From DLAJ01 sp964655525 (GTDB lineage Bacteria; Bacillota; Clostridia; Lachnospirales; Lachnospiraceae), in the NCBI GenBank assembly GCA_964655525.1, contig CAZZNE010000002.1, positions 124,001 to 188,000 on the forward strand: a stretch of DNA of 64,000 nt. Direction: 5' to 3'. Shown here in pieces: positions 1-7,989 of this stretch (position 1 is its first letter; each line of letters begins with the position of its first letter). The notes under the pieces were generated by a model. That model was not told the DNA's origin, searched no databases, and saw only the letters and a program-made list of their open reading frames with translations. The position numbers and the translations under genes are program-made.

Positions 1-435
1 GCGCAGCAGTTGAAAGAGCATCATGTGACAAGGGCGTATCATGCGATCTGCCACGGTATCATTAAGCAGGACACCGGCGTGATCGATACCCTGATCGGAA
101 GGGATACAAAGGATCGTAAAAAAATGGCAGTTCAGGGGGTGAACGGGAAACGCGCTGTTACACATTATCGGGTTTTACAACGTTTTGACGACTATACTTA
201 TGTGGAATGCCGTTTGGAGACAGGAAGGACCCATCAGATCCGTGTCCATATGGCAAGTATCGGGCATCCTCTTTTAGGGGATGAGGTGTATGGGATGAGA
301 AAATGCCCGTTTCACCTGCAGGGACAGACATTACATGCGAAGCTGCTCGGCTTTATTCATCCGAGGAGCGGGGAGTATATTGAAACGGACGCTCCACTAC
401 CGGAATATTTTCAGCATTTACTGGACATTCTGTGA
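1..435 (+). CDS. RluA/RluD-family 23S rRNA pseudouridine synthase, 3' end only
   Basis: This is the C-terminal part of a uridine-to-pseudouridine isomerase acting on large-subunit rRNA. The reading frame is open to the left window edge, so the N-terminal S4 domain and the catalytic RLD segment lie outside. The visible 144 codons carry the family's C-terminal signature: RLETGRTHQIRVHMASIGHP followed by LLGDEVYG, then the conserved LHAKLLGF stretch. No start is assigned; the first in-frame TTG at position 10 is probably internal. A second RluA-type enzyme is encoded at 42545-43615, so this genome has paralogues. The exact target uridine cannot be told from this fragment. Confidence 0.9.
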   Translation, partial: AQQLKEHHVTRAYHAICHGIIKQDTGVIDTLIGRDTKDRKKMAVQGVNGKRAVTHYRVLQRFDDYTYVECRLETGRTHQIRVHMASIGHPLLGDEVYGMRKCPFHLQGQTLHAKLLGFIHPRSGEYIETDAPLPEYFQHLLDIL

Positions 436-510
436 TTTTTATGACGGTGGTCTGCGTCAGGAGGATTTTGTCGAAGAATGGCGGTAATTTCTGTAAGATT
501 GGTATTTCGG

Positions 511-539
511 TTGAAAGAATGCAGAATATCGCATATACT
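511..539 (+). promoter_or_regulatory. Sigma-A-type promoter for the cytidylate-kinase-like gene
   Basis: TTGAAA (511-516), a 17-base spacer and TATACT (534-539) lie about 30 bases before the coding start at 575. The spacing is ideal and both hexamers are close to consensus. Confidence 0.7.
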
Positions 540-574
540 ATTCTTACAGTTAAACAAGAAATGAGGTGTGAATG

Positions 575-1204
575 ATGGAAACGATTATTACGATTGGAAG
601 ACAGTACGGTTCTAACGGTCATGAGATCGGCAGAGAGCTGGCGGAGCATTACGGGATTGCATATTATGATAAGGCACTGTTGACACGTGCGGCAAAGGAA
701 AGCGGTTTTTGCGAGGAGATGATCAAGAGTAACGATGAGCGTCCGACCAATTCTTTTTTATATAATCTGGTGATGGATACCTACTCGTTCGGCTATAACG
801 CATCTTCTTTTGTGGATATGCCGATCAGTCAGAAAGTATTCCTTGCGCAGTTTGATACGATCAAGAAGATCGCAAATGAGGGACCGTGTGTGATTGTCGG
901 AAGATGTGCGGATTATGCGCTTGCAGATTACCCGAACTGTGTGCATGTCTTTATCAGTGCGGACGAAGATTTTAAGCTGAAAAATATCATGGAGAGTCAT
1001 CAGCTTACGGCTGCGAAGGCGAAGGATATGATGATCAAAAAGGATAAACAGCGTCAAAGCTATTACAATTATTATTCTTCTAAGAAATGGGGCAGGGCGG
1101 ACAGTTACGACTTAACGTTAAACAGCGCAAAGCTCGGGGTGAAAGGCTCCGTGGAACTGTTGATCCGCTATATTGAAGAGTTTGAGAAACTACGTAAACA
1201 ATAG
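575..1204 (+). CDS. Cytidylate kinase-like family protein
   Basis: A 209-residue P-loop-type nucleotide kinase homologue of the cytidylate kinase-like family found in gut Clostridia. The N-terminus METIITIGRQYGSNGHEIG replaces the classic GxxGSGKS loop with GRQYGSNG, which is usual for this family. IVGRCADYAL and the C-terminal YNYYSSKKWG and SYDLTLNSAKLG motifs also fit the family. The true substrate is not established. Two ATG codons stand in tandem (572 and 575); the second gives better spacing from the GAGGTG ribosome site. It has its own promoter at 511. The GH25 gene starts 28 bases after its stop and may be co-transcribed. Confidence 0.75.
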   Translation: METIITIGRQYGSNGHEIGRELAEHYGIAYYDKALLTRAAKESGFCEEMIKSNDERPTNSFLYNLVMDTYSFGYNASSFVDMPISQKVFLAQFDTIKKIANEGPCVIVGRCADYALADYPNCVHVFISADEDFKLKNIMESHQLTAAKAKDMMIKKDKQRQSYYNYYSSKKWGRADSYDLTLNSAKLGVKGSVELLIRYIEEFEKLRKQ

Positions 1205-1232
1205 CTGAAAAATGGATTGGAGTACATAAGGA

Positions 1233-2879
1233 ATGAGAATAACGAAAGAAAGGGAACGGAAAGCGGGACGCTTTTTTAAAAAAGGTATCCGGCGCATGCT
1301 TGCGCTGTTATGCTGTATCTGTATGCTTCCCATGGGGAATTTGCAGGTTGAGGCGAAAAATGCGGGTGCAGCGATCAGTATTGGTATTGACGTATCAAGG
1401 TATCAGGGAGATATTAACTGGGCGGCGGTAGCTGCTTGCGGTGTACAGTATGCCTTTGTCAGGGTCGGTTCGGTCAGATACGGTATCGACACAAAATTTG
1501 ACCAGAATATGAGACAAGCCGCGGCAAACGGCGTTAAGACCGGCGTGTATATTTATTCGTATGCGACAACGCCGCAGGAGGCGGCTGCGGAAGCTTTATT
1601 TGTGATTCAGGCAATCGCGAACTATACGATCAGCATGCCTGTTGCCATTGATATTGAGGATTCCGTACAGCGCACGCTCACGCCTGCACAGCTTGCGGAG
1701 ATCGCAAATACATTTTGTGCGATCGTTGAGAGTGCGGGCTATTATCCGATTGTATATGGCAGTAAAAACTGGTATACGAATTATATCGGACCAATTGCGT
1801 ATGACAAATGGGTCGCGCAGTACAATGCGTCCTGTGACATTGAAGACGCGGCGTTCTGGCAGGCAACCAGCAAGGGTGCTGTTCCGGGAATTGCCGGAGC
1901 TGTCGATATTGACTATCAGTATAAGGATTTATCCGCAAGCATTGTTGCAAACGGCTTTGTATTCCGCAAAGGATTTTATTATTTTTATGAGAACTATAAG
2001 ATGAAGACCAATAGTTTGGTTCAGTTTAACGGCGGCATTTATTATGTCGATGCGTTTGGACGGCGTGTTTCCGGCCTGGCACAGCTTGCAGACAGCATTT
2101 ACTATTTTGATGAGAACGGCTTGATGCAGTTCGGCTGGCAGAATTTGGCGGGCAATACCTATTATTTTGGAACAGAAGGCAAAATGGCAATCGGCATGCA
2201 GCAGATCGGAGATTCGATCTATCTGTTCGATACGAACGGCTGTATGTATAGAGGATGGCTTGCGGCAGACAATCTGTTCTATTTCTACGAGGATGGTCAT
2301 ATGGCGATCGGCTTATCGGCAATCGCTTCAGATTTATATTACTTTAATGAGAACGGATGCCTGCAGGTCGGATGGCAGAATATCGGCGGTCAGCTCTATT
2401 ATTTCAATCCGGCGGATGCGAAGATGGCGTTCGGCTTTGTTAACGATGGCACCGGTATCTATTATACAAATGAAAGCGGACAGATGCAGACGGGATTGAT
2501 CGCTGTCGGCAGCGATGTGTATTACATGGGTACGGACGGAAGAATGCAGTTCGGAATGCAGGACATCGGCGGCGGGACGTATTTCTTTAATGCGGAAGGT
2601 AAGCGTCAGGTCGGCTTTGTAAGCGACGGCGTTTCCGTGTACTATTTTGACCCGACGACAGGAGCGATGGCAAAGGGATGGACAGTCATCGGTGATTCAA
2701 TGTATTGCTTTGACCCGGCAAGTGGGCAAATGTATGTCGGATTGCACCAGATTGGAGAGTTCCTCTATCTGTTTGATGTAGAGGGACGTTTGATCATCAA
2801 TCAACAGTTGGAGATCAGCGGCACACTCTACATCAGTGATGCGAACGGCTGCGTGATAGCAGTGATACCAATCGAATAA
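1233..2879 (+). CDS. Secreted GH25 lysozyme with cell-wall-binding repeats
   Basis: A 548-residue exported muramidase predicted to cut the MurNAc-GlcNAc bond of peptidoglycan. A basic N-terminus and a hydrophobic stretch (about 20-40, ending near QVEA) form a signal peptide. The GH25 barrel follows (about 48-235), with IGIDVSRYQGDINW at its start and VAIDIED holding the DxE acidic pair. Residues 240-548 are about a dozen degenerate 20-residue aromatic repeats of the form YYFDENGLMQFGWQ, the choline/glucan-binding repeat type that tethers enzymes to wall polymers. The GTATCAA-like codon use does not stand out from neighbours. A terminator at 2902-2938 closes the unit. Whether it remodels the cell's own wall or attacks others is unknown. 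Confidence 0.9.
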   Translation: MRITKERERKAGRFFKKGIRRMLALLCCICMLPMGNLQVEAKNAGAAISIGIDVSRYQGDINWAAVAACGVQYAFVRVGSVRYGIDTKFDQNMRQAAANGVKTGVYIYSYATTPQEAAAEALFVIQAIANYTISMPVAIDIEDSVQRTLTPAQLAEIANTFCAIVESAGYYPIVYGSKNWYTNYIGPIAYDKWVAQYNASCDIEDAAFWQATSKGAVPGIAGAVDIDYQYKDLSASIVANGFVFRKGFYYFYENYKMKTNSLVQFNGGIYYVDAFGRRVSGLAQLADSIYYFDENGLMQFGWQNLAGNTYYFGTEGKMAIGMQQIGDSIYLFDTNGCMYRGWLAADNLFYFYEDGHMAIGLSAIASDLYYFNENGCLQVGWQNIGGQLYYFNPADAKMAFGFVNDGTGIYYTNESGQMQTGLIAVGSDVYYMGTDGRMQFGMQDIGGGTYFFNAEGKRQVGFVSDGVSVYYFDPTTGAMAKGWTVIGDSMYCFDPASGQMYVGLHQIGEFLYLFDVEGRLIINQQLEISGTLYISDANGCVIAVIPIE

Positions 2880-2901
2880 CAATCCTAAATACCGTCTTGA
2901 A

Positions 2902-2938
2902 AAAGAAATGATTCTTTACGGAGTCATTTCTTTTTTTG
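2902..2938 (+). terminator. Rho-independent terminator after GH25 gene
   Basis: AAAGAAATGA (2902-2911) pairs with TCATTTCTTT (2923-2932) and runs into a T tract (2930-2937). It lies between the lysozyme stop codon and the ABC ATPase start. It also shows that an in-frame ATG at 2908, inside the stem, is not a real start. Confidence 0.8.
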
Positions 2939-2964
2939 ACACTCATGTTAGCAGGGAAAAGAGA

Positions 2965-3627
2965 ATGAACGTAAAAGAGAAAATACTGGAAGCACAGAAA
3001 GTGTACAAAATCTATCGGGGGCGTCCCATTATCAGGAATGCGACGCTTACGCTGCATGCGGGAGAGTGTGCACTGATCACGGGAGATAACGGCAGCGGAA
3101 AGACAACGCTGGTCCGGCTGCTTTCCGGTATGGAACAGCCGACAACGGGGAATGTGTGGTTACGTTCCAAACTGTCGATGCAGTTTAAGCCGGCAGAGGT
3201 CGAGAAAAATGTCGGATTATCTGCGTTTGCATTTCTGCTTAGTTTGGCAAGAGTCGATGGTTATTCCAGTGGGGAGGCAAAAACCGTGTGCAGGGCAATG
3301 TTTGCGCACTATCATCTGTCAGGGCTTGAGAATGTTGCCATGAGCAAGCTTTCCGACAGTGCCTATCGGAAACTCATGCTGGCACAGGCGATGCTGAAAC
3401 CGTGCGACCTGCTCTTTTTAGATGAACCGTTTATGGGACTTGACTACGATATGCGAAAGCTGCTATTTGCGGATTTGATGAAATTAAAGCAGCAAAATAC
3501 GGCAATTCTGATGGCCTGCTCTCATCATGACGAAATAGAGGGTTGGGAAGCACTGGTTGATATAATCTGGCATATTGAACATGGCGAGATAAAGGAGAAA
3601 CACAATGAGAGCACTACTGCGCTTTAA
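2965..3627 (+). CDS. ABC transporter ATP-binding protein
   Basis: A 220-residue nucleotide-binding subunit. It shows Walker A GDNGSGKTT, Walker B CDLLFLDEP and a switch histidine in ACSHHD. The signature loop is degenerate (KLSDSAYRKL in place of LSGGQ), so ATP hydrolysis may be altered; this resembles small ABC-2-type systems. The start at 2965 is chosen because the longer frame would begin inside the upstream terminator; an AGGGAAAAGAG-type site precedes it. Its 3' end overlaps the membrane gene at 3605 by 23 bases, so the two are translationally coupled and form one transporter. The substrate cannot be told. Confidence 0.8.
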   Translation: MNVKEKILEAQKVYKIYRGRPIIRNATLTLHAGECALITGDNGSGKTTLVRLLSGMEQPTTGNVWLRSKLSMQFKPAEVEKNVGLSAFAFLLSLARVDGYSSGEAKTVCRAMFAHYHLSGLENVAMSKLSDSAYRKLMLAQAMLKPCDLLFLDEPFMGLDYDMRKLLFADLMKLKQQNTAILMACSHHDEIEGWEALVDIIWHIEHGEIKEKHNESTTAL

Positions 3628-4324
3628 TTTTCTGATGTATTTATCGAATCTTCATTTTTTATTTCCGTTTTCGTTTGTGATTGTTTACTCAGGGGTGCTG
3701 TATGTGTTGTCGATATACCTTTTTTCGAACTGCTTTGTGATTTCTACGGCGCTTCTTTTTGTAATCTCTTTAGTGGATGGATTCTACGCTTATAAACTAT
3801 ACCATGATAACATGCGGGCAATCTTGATACTGAAAACCGGAAGTGCAGTAAAATGCTATATTTCGAGAGAATTGCTGCTTGTACTGCTTGCAGTCCAGTA
3901 TACGGTATTCATTCTGCTGTATCCGAGCATTGTTTCCATGCTTGGTAACGGGAAGCTTTCGAGGATCGTCACCGATTTGACCGCGGTCCTGTTCCTTCAT
4001 TTGTTTGTGGCGCTTTGCGGCTATGAGATCGGCAGTCTGTTTCAGCCGAAGATGATAGGGCGGCGCGTGCCTGCTGCACTGTTGATGCTTGGCACAATTG
4101 CGGGCATATTTTTGCGGCAGGAATTGTCCGTGATTCCGGTCATCAAATATCTGTTTTGGATATTTCCGCCGATCGCGGAGCTGTTGCGGCTGGTACATGA
4201 CAGAGAGAAGTTTTTCACCGCCGAAATGGGATCTATGATCATACAACTTTTTCTTTATACATCGCTTGTGCTTGCAGGAAAAGCGTATTTACAGAAGCGT
4301 AGGAAATGGGCAATCTATGAATAA
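3605..4324 (+). CDS. ABC-2-like membrane permease subunit
   Basis: A 239-residue integral membrane protein with about six hydrophobic helices (near 10-30, 35-55, 85-108, 115-140, 150-165 and 205-225). It has no recognisable catalytic motif. It overlaps the ATPase gene at 2965-3627 and is its obvious partner. The pair is too small to define cargo; efflux of a lipid, peptide or drug is typical of such pairs but is inference only. No terminator follows directly; the next element is the independent promoter at 4418. Confidence 0.7.
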   Translation: MRALLRFNFLMYLSNLHFLFPFSFVIVYSGVLYVLSIYLFSNCFVISTALLFVISLVDGFYAYKLYHDNMRAILILKTGSAVKCYISRELLLVLLAVQYTVFILLYPSIVSMLGNGKLSRIVTDLTAVLFLHLFVALCGYEIGSLFQPKMIGRRVPAALLMLGTIAGIFLRQELSVIPVIKYLFWIFPPIAELLRLVHDREKFFTAEMGSMIIQLFLYTSLVLAGKAYLQKRRKWAIYE

Positions 4325-4410
4325 GCGTAAGAGCGGAACAGAATGAATGGAAAGGGAATTGTAATCCTTATTGGCAACGCGGAATGGGAAAGCAAGGACG
4401 TATTGGGCGT

Positions 4411-4446
4411 GTTACAATTGTAACCATATTTCATGTGTGGTATAAT
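4411..4446 (+). promoter_or_regulatory. Promoter of the structured RNA with palindromic operator over -35
   Basis: TTGTAA (4418-4423), 17 bases, TATAAT (4441-4446). A perfect 14-base palindrome GTTACAATTGTAAC (4411-4424) covers the -35 box, so a dimeric repressor could block it. The regulator is not identifiable from the sequence. Confidence 0.7.
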
Positions 4447-4451
4447 ATCAT

Positions 4452-4645
4452 GTCAGCAGGAAATCAAGCGTAAACATCTCATTTCTCAAAACATGTTTCG
4501 TGGCGGCACTCTGCCGCACGCATGAGCTTTCGGGTCAGGGAAGCGTCAGGGAAAGTGGCATGTAATAGAAAATGCCTTCGCAAATGCTGATTATCAGGCA
4601 AGAAAAGAACATCCGCCGCCTAGATGGAAGGATGTTCTTTTCTTG
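4452..4645 (+). ncRNA. Unassigned structured small RNA (about 195 nt)
   Basis: There is no credible protein frame here, yet a near-consensus promoter ends at 4446 and a strong 16-bp terminator stem lies at 4599-4645. Nested complementary segments bring the two ends together: 4452-4458 with 4585-4591, 4468-4470 with 4579-4581, CATTTC 4480-4485 with GAAAATG 4568-4574, and ACATG 4491-4495 with CATGT 4559-4563. They enclose a GC-rich hairpin (4500-4519) and a loop region holding two direct copies of GTCAGGGAA (near 4534-4553). The rod-like layout and length recall 6S RNA, but no 6S-specific sequence was recognised, so the identity stays open. A regulatory RNA is inferred. Confidence 0.6.
4599..4645 (+). 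terminator. Terminator of the structured RNA
   Basis: CAAGAAAAGAACATCC (4599-4614) pairs perfectly over 16 bases with 4630-4645. The 3' arm itself is T-rich (TTCTTTTCTTG), which gives a weak U tract inside the stem. Confidence 0.75.
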
Positions 4646-4680
4646 TAACAAAAAAATTTTAAAAAAAGTGAAGTTACATC

Positions 4681-4709
4681 TTGTCAAACCGATAGAAAGC
4701 CGATATAAT
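4681..4709 (+). promoter_or_regulatory. Promoter of tRNA-Thr
   Basis: TTGTCA (4681-4686), 17-base spacer, TATAAT (4704-4709). It is preceded by an A/T-rich stretch (4650-4670) that could act as an UP element, as is common for stable-RNA promoters. Confidence 0.8.
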
Positions 4710-4726
4710 AATATTCGTTGTGACAG

Positions 4727-4799
<73 letters not shown>

Positions 4800-4802
4800 T
4801 GA

Positions 4803-4831
4803 AAAGTTCCGCTTTATGCGGAACTTTTTTT
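4803..4831 (+). terminator. Terminator shared by tRNA-Thr and the converging ABC permease gene
   Basis: AAAGTTCCGC (4803-4812), loop TTTAT, GCGGAACTTT (4818-4827), then T's. The stop codon of the minus-strand permease (4814-4816) lies in the loop, so the hairpin can serve both transcripts, better in the plus direction. Confidence 0.85.
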
Positions 4832-5629
4832 GTGGTTAATCAGTCTGTCAAATAAATCTATGATGACAAAAAGCAGAACCGCGATCAGGCAGAGAAGAAC
4901 GAGCGAGGTAATGACCATGCTCATTTTGAAGGTCTGTGTACCGTAAATGATCAGATAACCGAGTCCGCATCTTGCGGCAAGAAATTCTCCGATTACGACA
5001 CCGACAAGCGAAAGCCCGATATTGACCTTCATCGTACTGATGATCAGCGGAACACTGCCCGGTAAAATGACTTTTCTCAGCACATCCCGTTTTGTTCCGC
5101 CGAGCGCATATATAAGACGGATTTTCCCCTCATCAGTCTGCTTAAAGCCGGTGTAGAGGCTGATGATCGCACCGAAGACCGCAACGCTGATGCCGGCGAC
5201 AATGATCGTCTTCATACCTGTACCGAGCCAAACAATAAAAAGCGGTGCGAGCGCAGATTTCGGCAGACTGTTTAATACGACGAGATAGGGCTCAAAGATT
5301 GTGGATAATCTGTCAAAATACCAGAAAAGTACGGCAATGACGAGACTGATGAGCACCACAAGCGCAAAGCTTAAGAGAATTTCCAGCAATGTGACGCGGA
5401 TGTGCATAAGGAGCCCGTTATTTTTTATTAGAGTCCGCAGACTTTTCATGATCAGGGATGGTGAGCTGAAAAAAAACGAGTCCACCATGCCAAGTGCCGT
5501 TGTTACCTCCCACTGAATGAAAAAGAACAGAAACACGAGAATCTGTATGCTTCTGTTCAACATCCGGTTTCGTTTCCATTTTTTTTCATATAGGATCTGT
5601 TCGGGTGACTGTCTATTGTTCTTTTCCAT
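4814..5629 (-). CDS. ABC importer permease, SsuC/TauC/ThiX-like
   Basis: A 271-residue inner-membrane subunit of the nitrate/sulfonate/taurine/pyrimidine-precursor importer family (binding-protein-dependent permeases). It has about six helices and the EAA-type coupling loop near residue 180, ALGGTKRDVLRKVILPGSVP. The start at 5629 is set by GGGAGGAA five bases upstream; an earlier in-frame ATG lies before that site. It overlaps the ATPase gene by 17 bases, so the pair is co-translated. No periplasmic-type binding protein is encoded beside it, so the substrate cannot be inferred; sulfonates or thiamine precursors are candidates for the family. Confidence 0.85.
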   Translation of the reverse strand: MEKNNRQSPEQILYEKKWKRNRMLNRSIQILVFLFFFIQWEVTTALGMVDSFFFSSPSLIMKSLRTLIKNNGLLMHIRVTLLEILLSFALVVLISLVIAVLFWYFDRLSTIFEPYLVVLNSLPKSALAPLFIVWLGTGMKTIIVAGISVAVFGAIISLYTGFKQTDEGKIRLIYALGGTKRDVLRKVILPGSVPLIISTMKVNIGLSLVGVVIGEFLAARCGLGYLIIYGTQTFKMSMVITSLVLLCLIAVLLFVIIDLFDRLINHKKSSA

Positions 5630-6380
5630 GAAGTTCCTCCCATAATTCATTGAAATATGCAGAAAATTCAGGAGCCTTTCGTGCAGCTGCTGCTCCTGTT
5701 CCCTTTTTGGTAAGATGAATATCCATCACGCGCAAAACGGTTGCCGGGCGTGCGGAAAGTACTAAAATGCGATCCGAGAGCGCAACTGCCTCAGACAGAT
5801 CATGTGTGACAAGGATCGCGGTCTTTTTTTCCTGTTTGATAATATCTACAATATCGGATGAAACCGTCAGCCGCGTCTGATAGTCTAATGCCGAAAACGG
5901 TTCGTCCAGCAATAACAGCTCCGGATCACAGACGAGTGTCCGTATGAGTGCCGCGCGCTGACGCATGCCGCCGGATAATTCGTTCGGATAGCTGCTTTGA
6001 AACGGTTCCAGTCCGTATTGGCGAAGCAGTTCTTTTGCCGCCTCGCGCCGCTCTTTTGTATTTTTATGACGCAGCTCGAGTCCCAACAGAACATTTTTAT
6101 AGATCGTGCGCCATTCAAACAACTGGTCGTGTTGTAACATATAGCCGATCCCGGAAGGATTGTTTTTTAAGCTGTCCGCAAAATGAAGCTCGCCGGACTG
6201 CGGTTTGATCAGCCCTGCGATCATGGACAACAATGTTGTTTTGCCGCAGCCGGAAGGTCCGACGATTGAAAAAAATTCCCCATCATGAACGGTAAAAGAA
6301 ATATTTTTTAACGCCTGCGTCTCACCCGATATGGTATGATAATGATATTGAACATCCTGAAATGAAAGAAGCGTATTCAT
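5613..6380 (-). CDS. ABC importer ATP-binding protein, SsuB/TauB-like
   Basis: A 255-residue ATPase that powers the adjacent permease. Motifs are complete: Walker A GPSGCGKTT, Q-loop near YMLQHDQLFEW, signature NELSGGMRQRAALIRT, Walker B LLLLDEPFSALD and switch histidine VTHDLSEAV. The start at 6380 has GAGGT six bases upstream. It is the first gene of a two-gene minus-strand operon that runs towards the tRNA terminator. An inverted repeat (6388-6416) lies immediately upstream and may be an operator. Confidence 0.88.
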   Translation of the reverse strand: MNTLLSFQDVQYHYHTISGETQALKNISFTVHDGEFFSIVGPSGCGKTTLLSMIAGLIKPQSGELHFADSLKNNPSGIGYMLQHDQLFEWRTIYKNVLLGLELRHKNTKERREAAKELLRQYGLEPFQSSYPNELSGGMRQRAALIRTLVCDPELLLLDEPFSALDYQTRLTVSSDIVDIIKQEKKTAILVTHDLSEAVALSDRILVLSARPATVLRVMDIHLTKKGTGAAAARKAPEFSAYFNELWEELHGKEQ

Positions 6381-6387
6381 AGCTGAC

Positions 6388-6416
6388 CTCATAATGATTA
6401 TAGTTTATAGTATGAG
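6388..6416. promoter_or_regulatory. Inverted repeat in ABC importer promoter region
   Basis: CTCATA (6388-6393) and TATGAG (6411-6416) flank an A/T-rich core that contains, on the minus strand, TATAAT (6402-6397). The matching -35 (around 6420-6425) is poor. A regulator-bound operator is a reasonable but untested reading. Confidence 0.35.
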
Positions 6417-6444
6417 ACCTCGTTAAAAAGTTCCTACCATTTTA

Positions 6445-6473
6445 TTGAAAAAAAGCAGTAAGCATGCTACAAT
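6445..6473 (+). promoter_or_regulatory. Promoter of argH
   Basis: TTGAAA (6445-6450), 17 bases, TACAAT (6468-6473), about 43 bases before the argH start codon. No ArgR box was recognised with confidence. Confidence 0.7.
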
Positions 6474-6515
6474 ATGCAACATAATGTATGATTTGGGACA
6501 AGAAGGGGATTAAAA

Positions 6516-7907
6516 ATGGCTCAGCTGTGGGGCGGGAGATTTACAAAACAAACGGATGATCTTGTGTATCACTTTAATGCATCCATTTCATTTGACCGGC
6601 GCTTTTTGGAAGAGGATATTGAGGGCAGCATCGCGCATGTCGTCATGCTGGCAAAACAGGGAATCCTGACGAATGAGGAAAAGGATCAGATCGTCAAGGG
6701 GCTTGGAGACATTCGGAAAGAAGTGCATGACGGGCAGCTTGCCGTGACGGACGAGTATGAGGACGTACACAGCTTTGTCGAAGCAAAACTGATCGAGCGG
6801 ATCGGTGATGCCGGCAAGAAAATGCATACGGGCAGAAGCCGCAACGATCAGGTGGCGTTGGATTTACGACTCTATATGCGCAAAGAGATTCTGAATGTGG
6901 ACGGGCTTCTAAAGGAACTTCTAAATGTGCTTCTTCACATTCAAAAAGAACATCTTACGACCTATATGCCGGGCTTTACCCATTTACAGAAGGCACAGCC
7001 GGTCACACTCGCGCATCATATGGGCGCATATTTTGAGATGTTTAAACGTGACCGTGGCCGTATGCATGATATTTTCATGCGGATGAATTATTGCCCGCTG
7101 GGAGCGGGAGCGCTTGCGGGTACGACGTACCCATTGGATCGCAGTTATACTGCCTCCATGCTCGGCTTTGAGGGTCCGACGCGAAACAGTATGGATTCGG
7201 TTTCCGACCGGGATTATGTCATTGAATTTCTTTCGGCGGCAGCTACGATCATGATGCATTTGAGCAGGTTTTCCGAGGAGATTATTATTTGGAACAGCAA
7301 TGAATATCGGTTTATCGAGCTGGATGACGCTTATTCAACCGGAAGCAGCATTATGCCGCAGAAAAAGAACCCCGATATCGCGGAACTTGTACGCGGCAAG
7401 ACCGGAAGGGTGTATGGCGCGCTTGTCAGCATCCTGACGACGATGAAAGGGCTGCCGCTTGCGTATAATAAAGATATGCAGGAAGACAAGGAGCTGACTT
7501 TTGACGCAGTCGATACGGTTAAGGATTGTCTGATCCTGTTTACGGGCATGCTCTCTACGGCAGGGTTCCGTAAGGAGGTTATGGCAAAGAGCGCAATGGG
7601 CGGTTTTACGAATGCGACCGACGCCGCGGATTATTTGGTGGGAAAAGGCGTACCGTTCCGGGATGCGCACGGCATCATCGGAAAACTTGTATTGACATGT
7701 ATTGAAAAACAATGCAGTATCGAAGAACTGACGCTTCCGGAATTCAAGGAGCTCAGTCCGGTCTTTGAGGAAGATATCTACGATGCCGTCAGCTTAAAGA
7801 CCTGCGTAGAGAAACGTTTGACGCTCGGTGCGCCGGGAATAGAGGCGATGAAGCAGGTCATTGCGGATAACGAGGCTTATCTGGCAAAAGACGACTGTGA
7901 GACGTAA
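6516..7907 (+). CDS. argH: Argininosuccinate lyase
   Basis: Cytosolic enzyme of the last arginine-biosynthesis step, splitting argininosuccinate into arginine and fumarate. Its 463 residues match the usual length. Family landmarks are LWGGRFTKQTDDLV at the N-terminus, HTGRSRNDQVALDLR, GFTHLQKAQPVTLAHH and the fumarase-superfamily signature SSIMPQKKNPDIAELVRG with the catalytic serine loop. AAGGGGAT precedes the ATG at 6516. argG is not adjacent, so arginine genes are dispersed. asd follows 82 bases later with no terminator between them. Confidence 0.97.
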   Translation: MAQLWGGRFTKQTDDLVYHFNASISFDRRFLEEDIEGSIAHVVMLAKQGILTNEEKDQIVKGLGDIRKEVHDGQLAVTDEYEDVHSFVEAKLIERIGDAGKKMHTGRSRNDQVALDLRLYMRKEILNVDGLLKELLNVLLHIQKEHLTTYMPGFTHLQKAQPVTLAHHMGAYFEMFKRDRGRMHDIFMRMNYCPLGAGALAGTTYPLDRSYTASMLGFEGPTRNSMDSVSDRDYVIEFLSAAATIMMHLSRFSEEIIIWNSNEYRFIELDDAYSTGSSIMPQKKNPDIAELVRGKTGRVYGALVSILTTMKGLPLAYNKDMQEDKELTFDAVDTVKDCLILFTGMLSTAGFRKEVMAKSAMGGFTNATDAADYLVGKGVPFRDAHGIIGKLVLTCIEKQCSIEELTLPEFKELSPVFEEDIYDAVSLKTCVEKRLTLGAPGIEAMKQVIADNEAYLAKDDCET

Positions 7908-7989
7908 GGTTCGATCACAGGAGAATGCAAGGATAAAACGAGGAAAGAAAAACAGATTTGCATAGAATGAAAGGAGTCAGTAAAGAACG

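Noticed and set aside
2908..2964. Extended N-terminus for the ABC ATPase
   Set aside because: The upstream ATG is within the terminator stem of the lysozyme gene; homology and the ribosome site support 2965.
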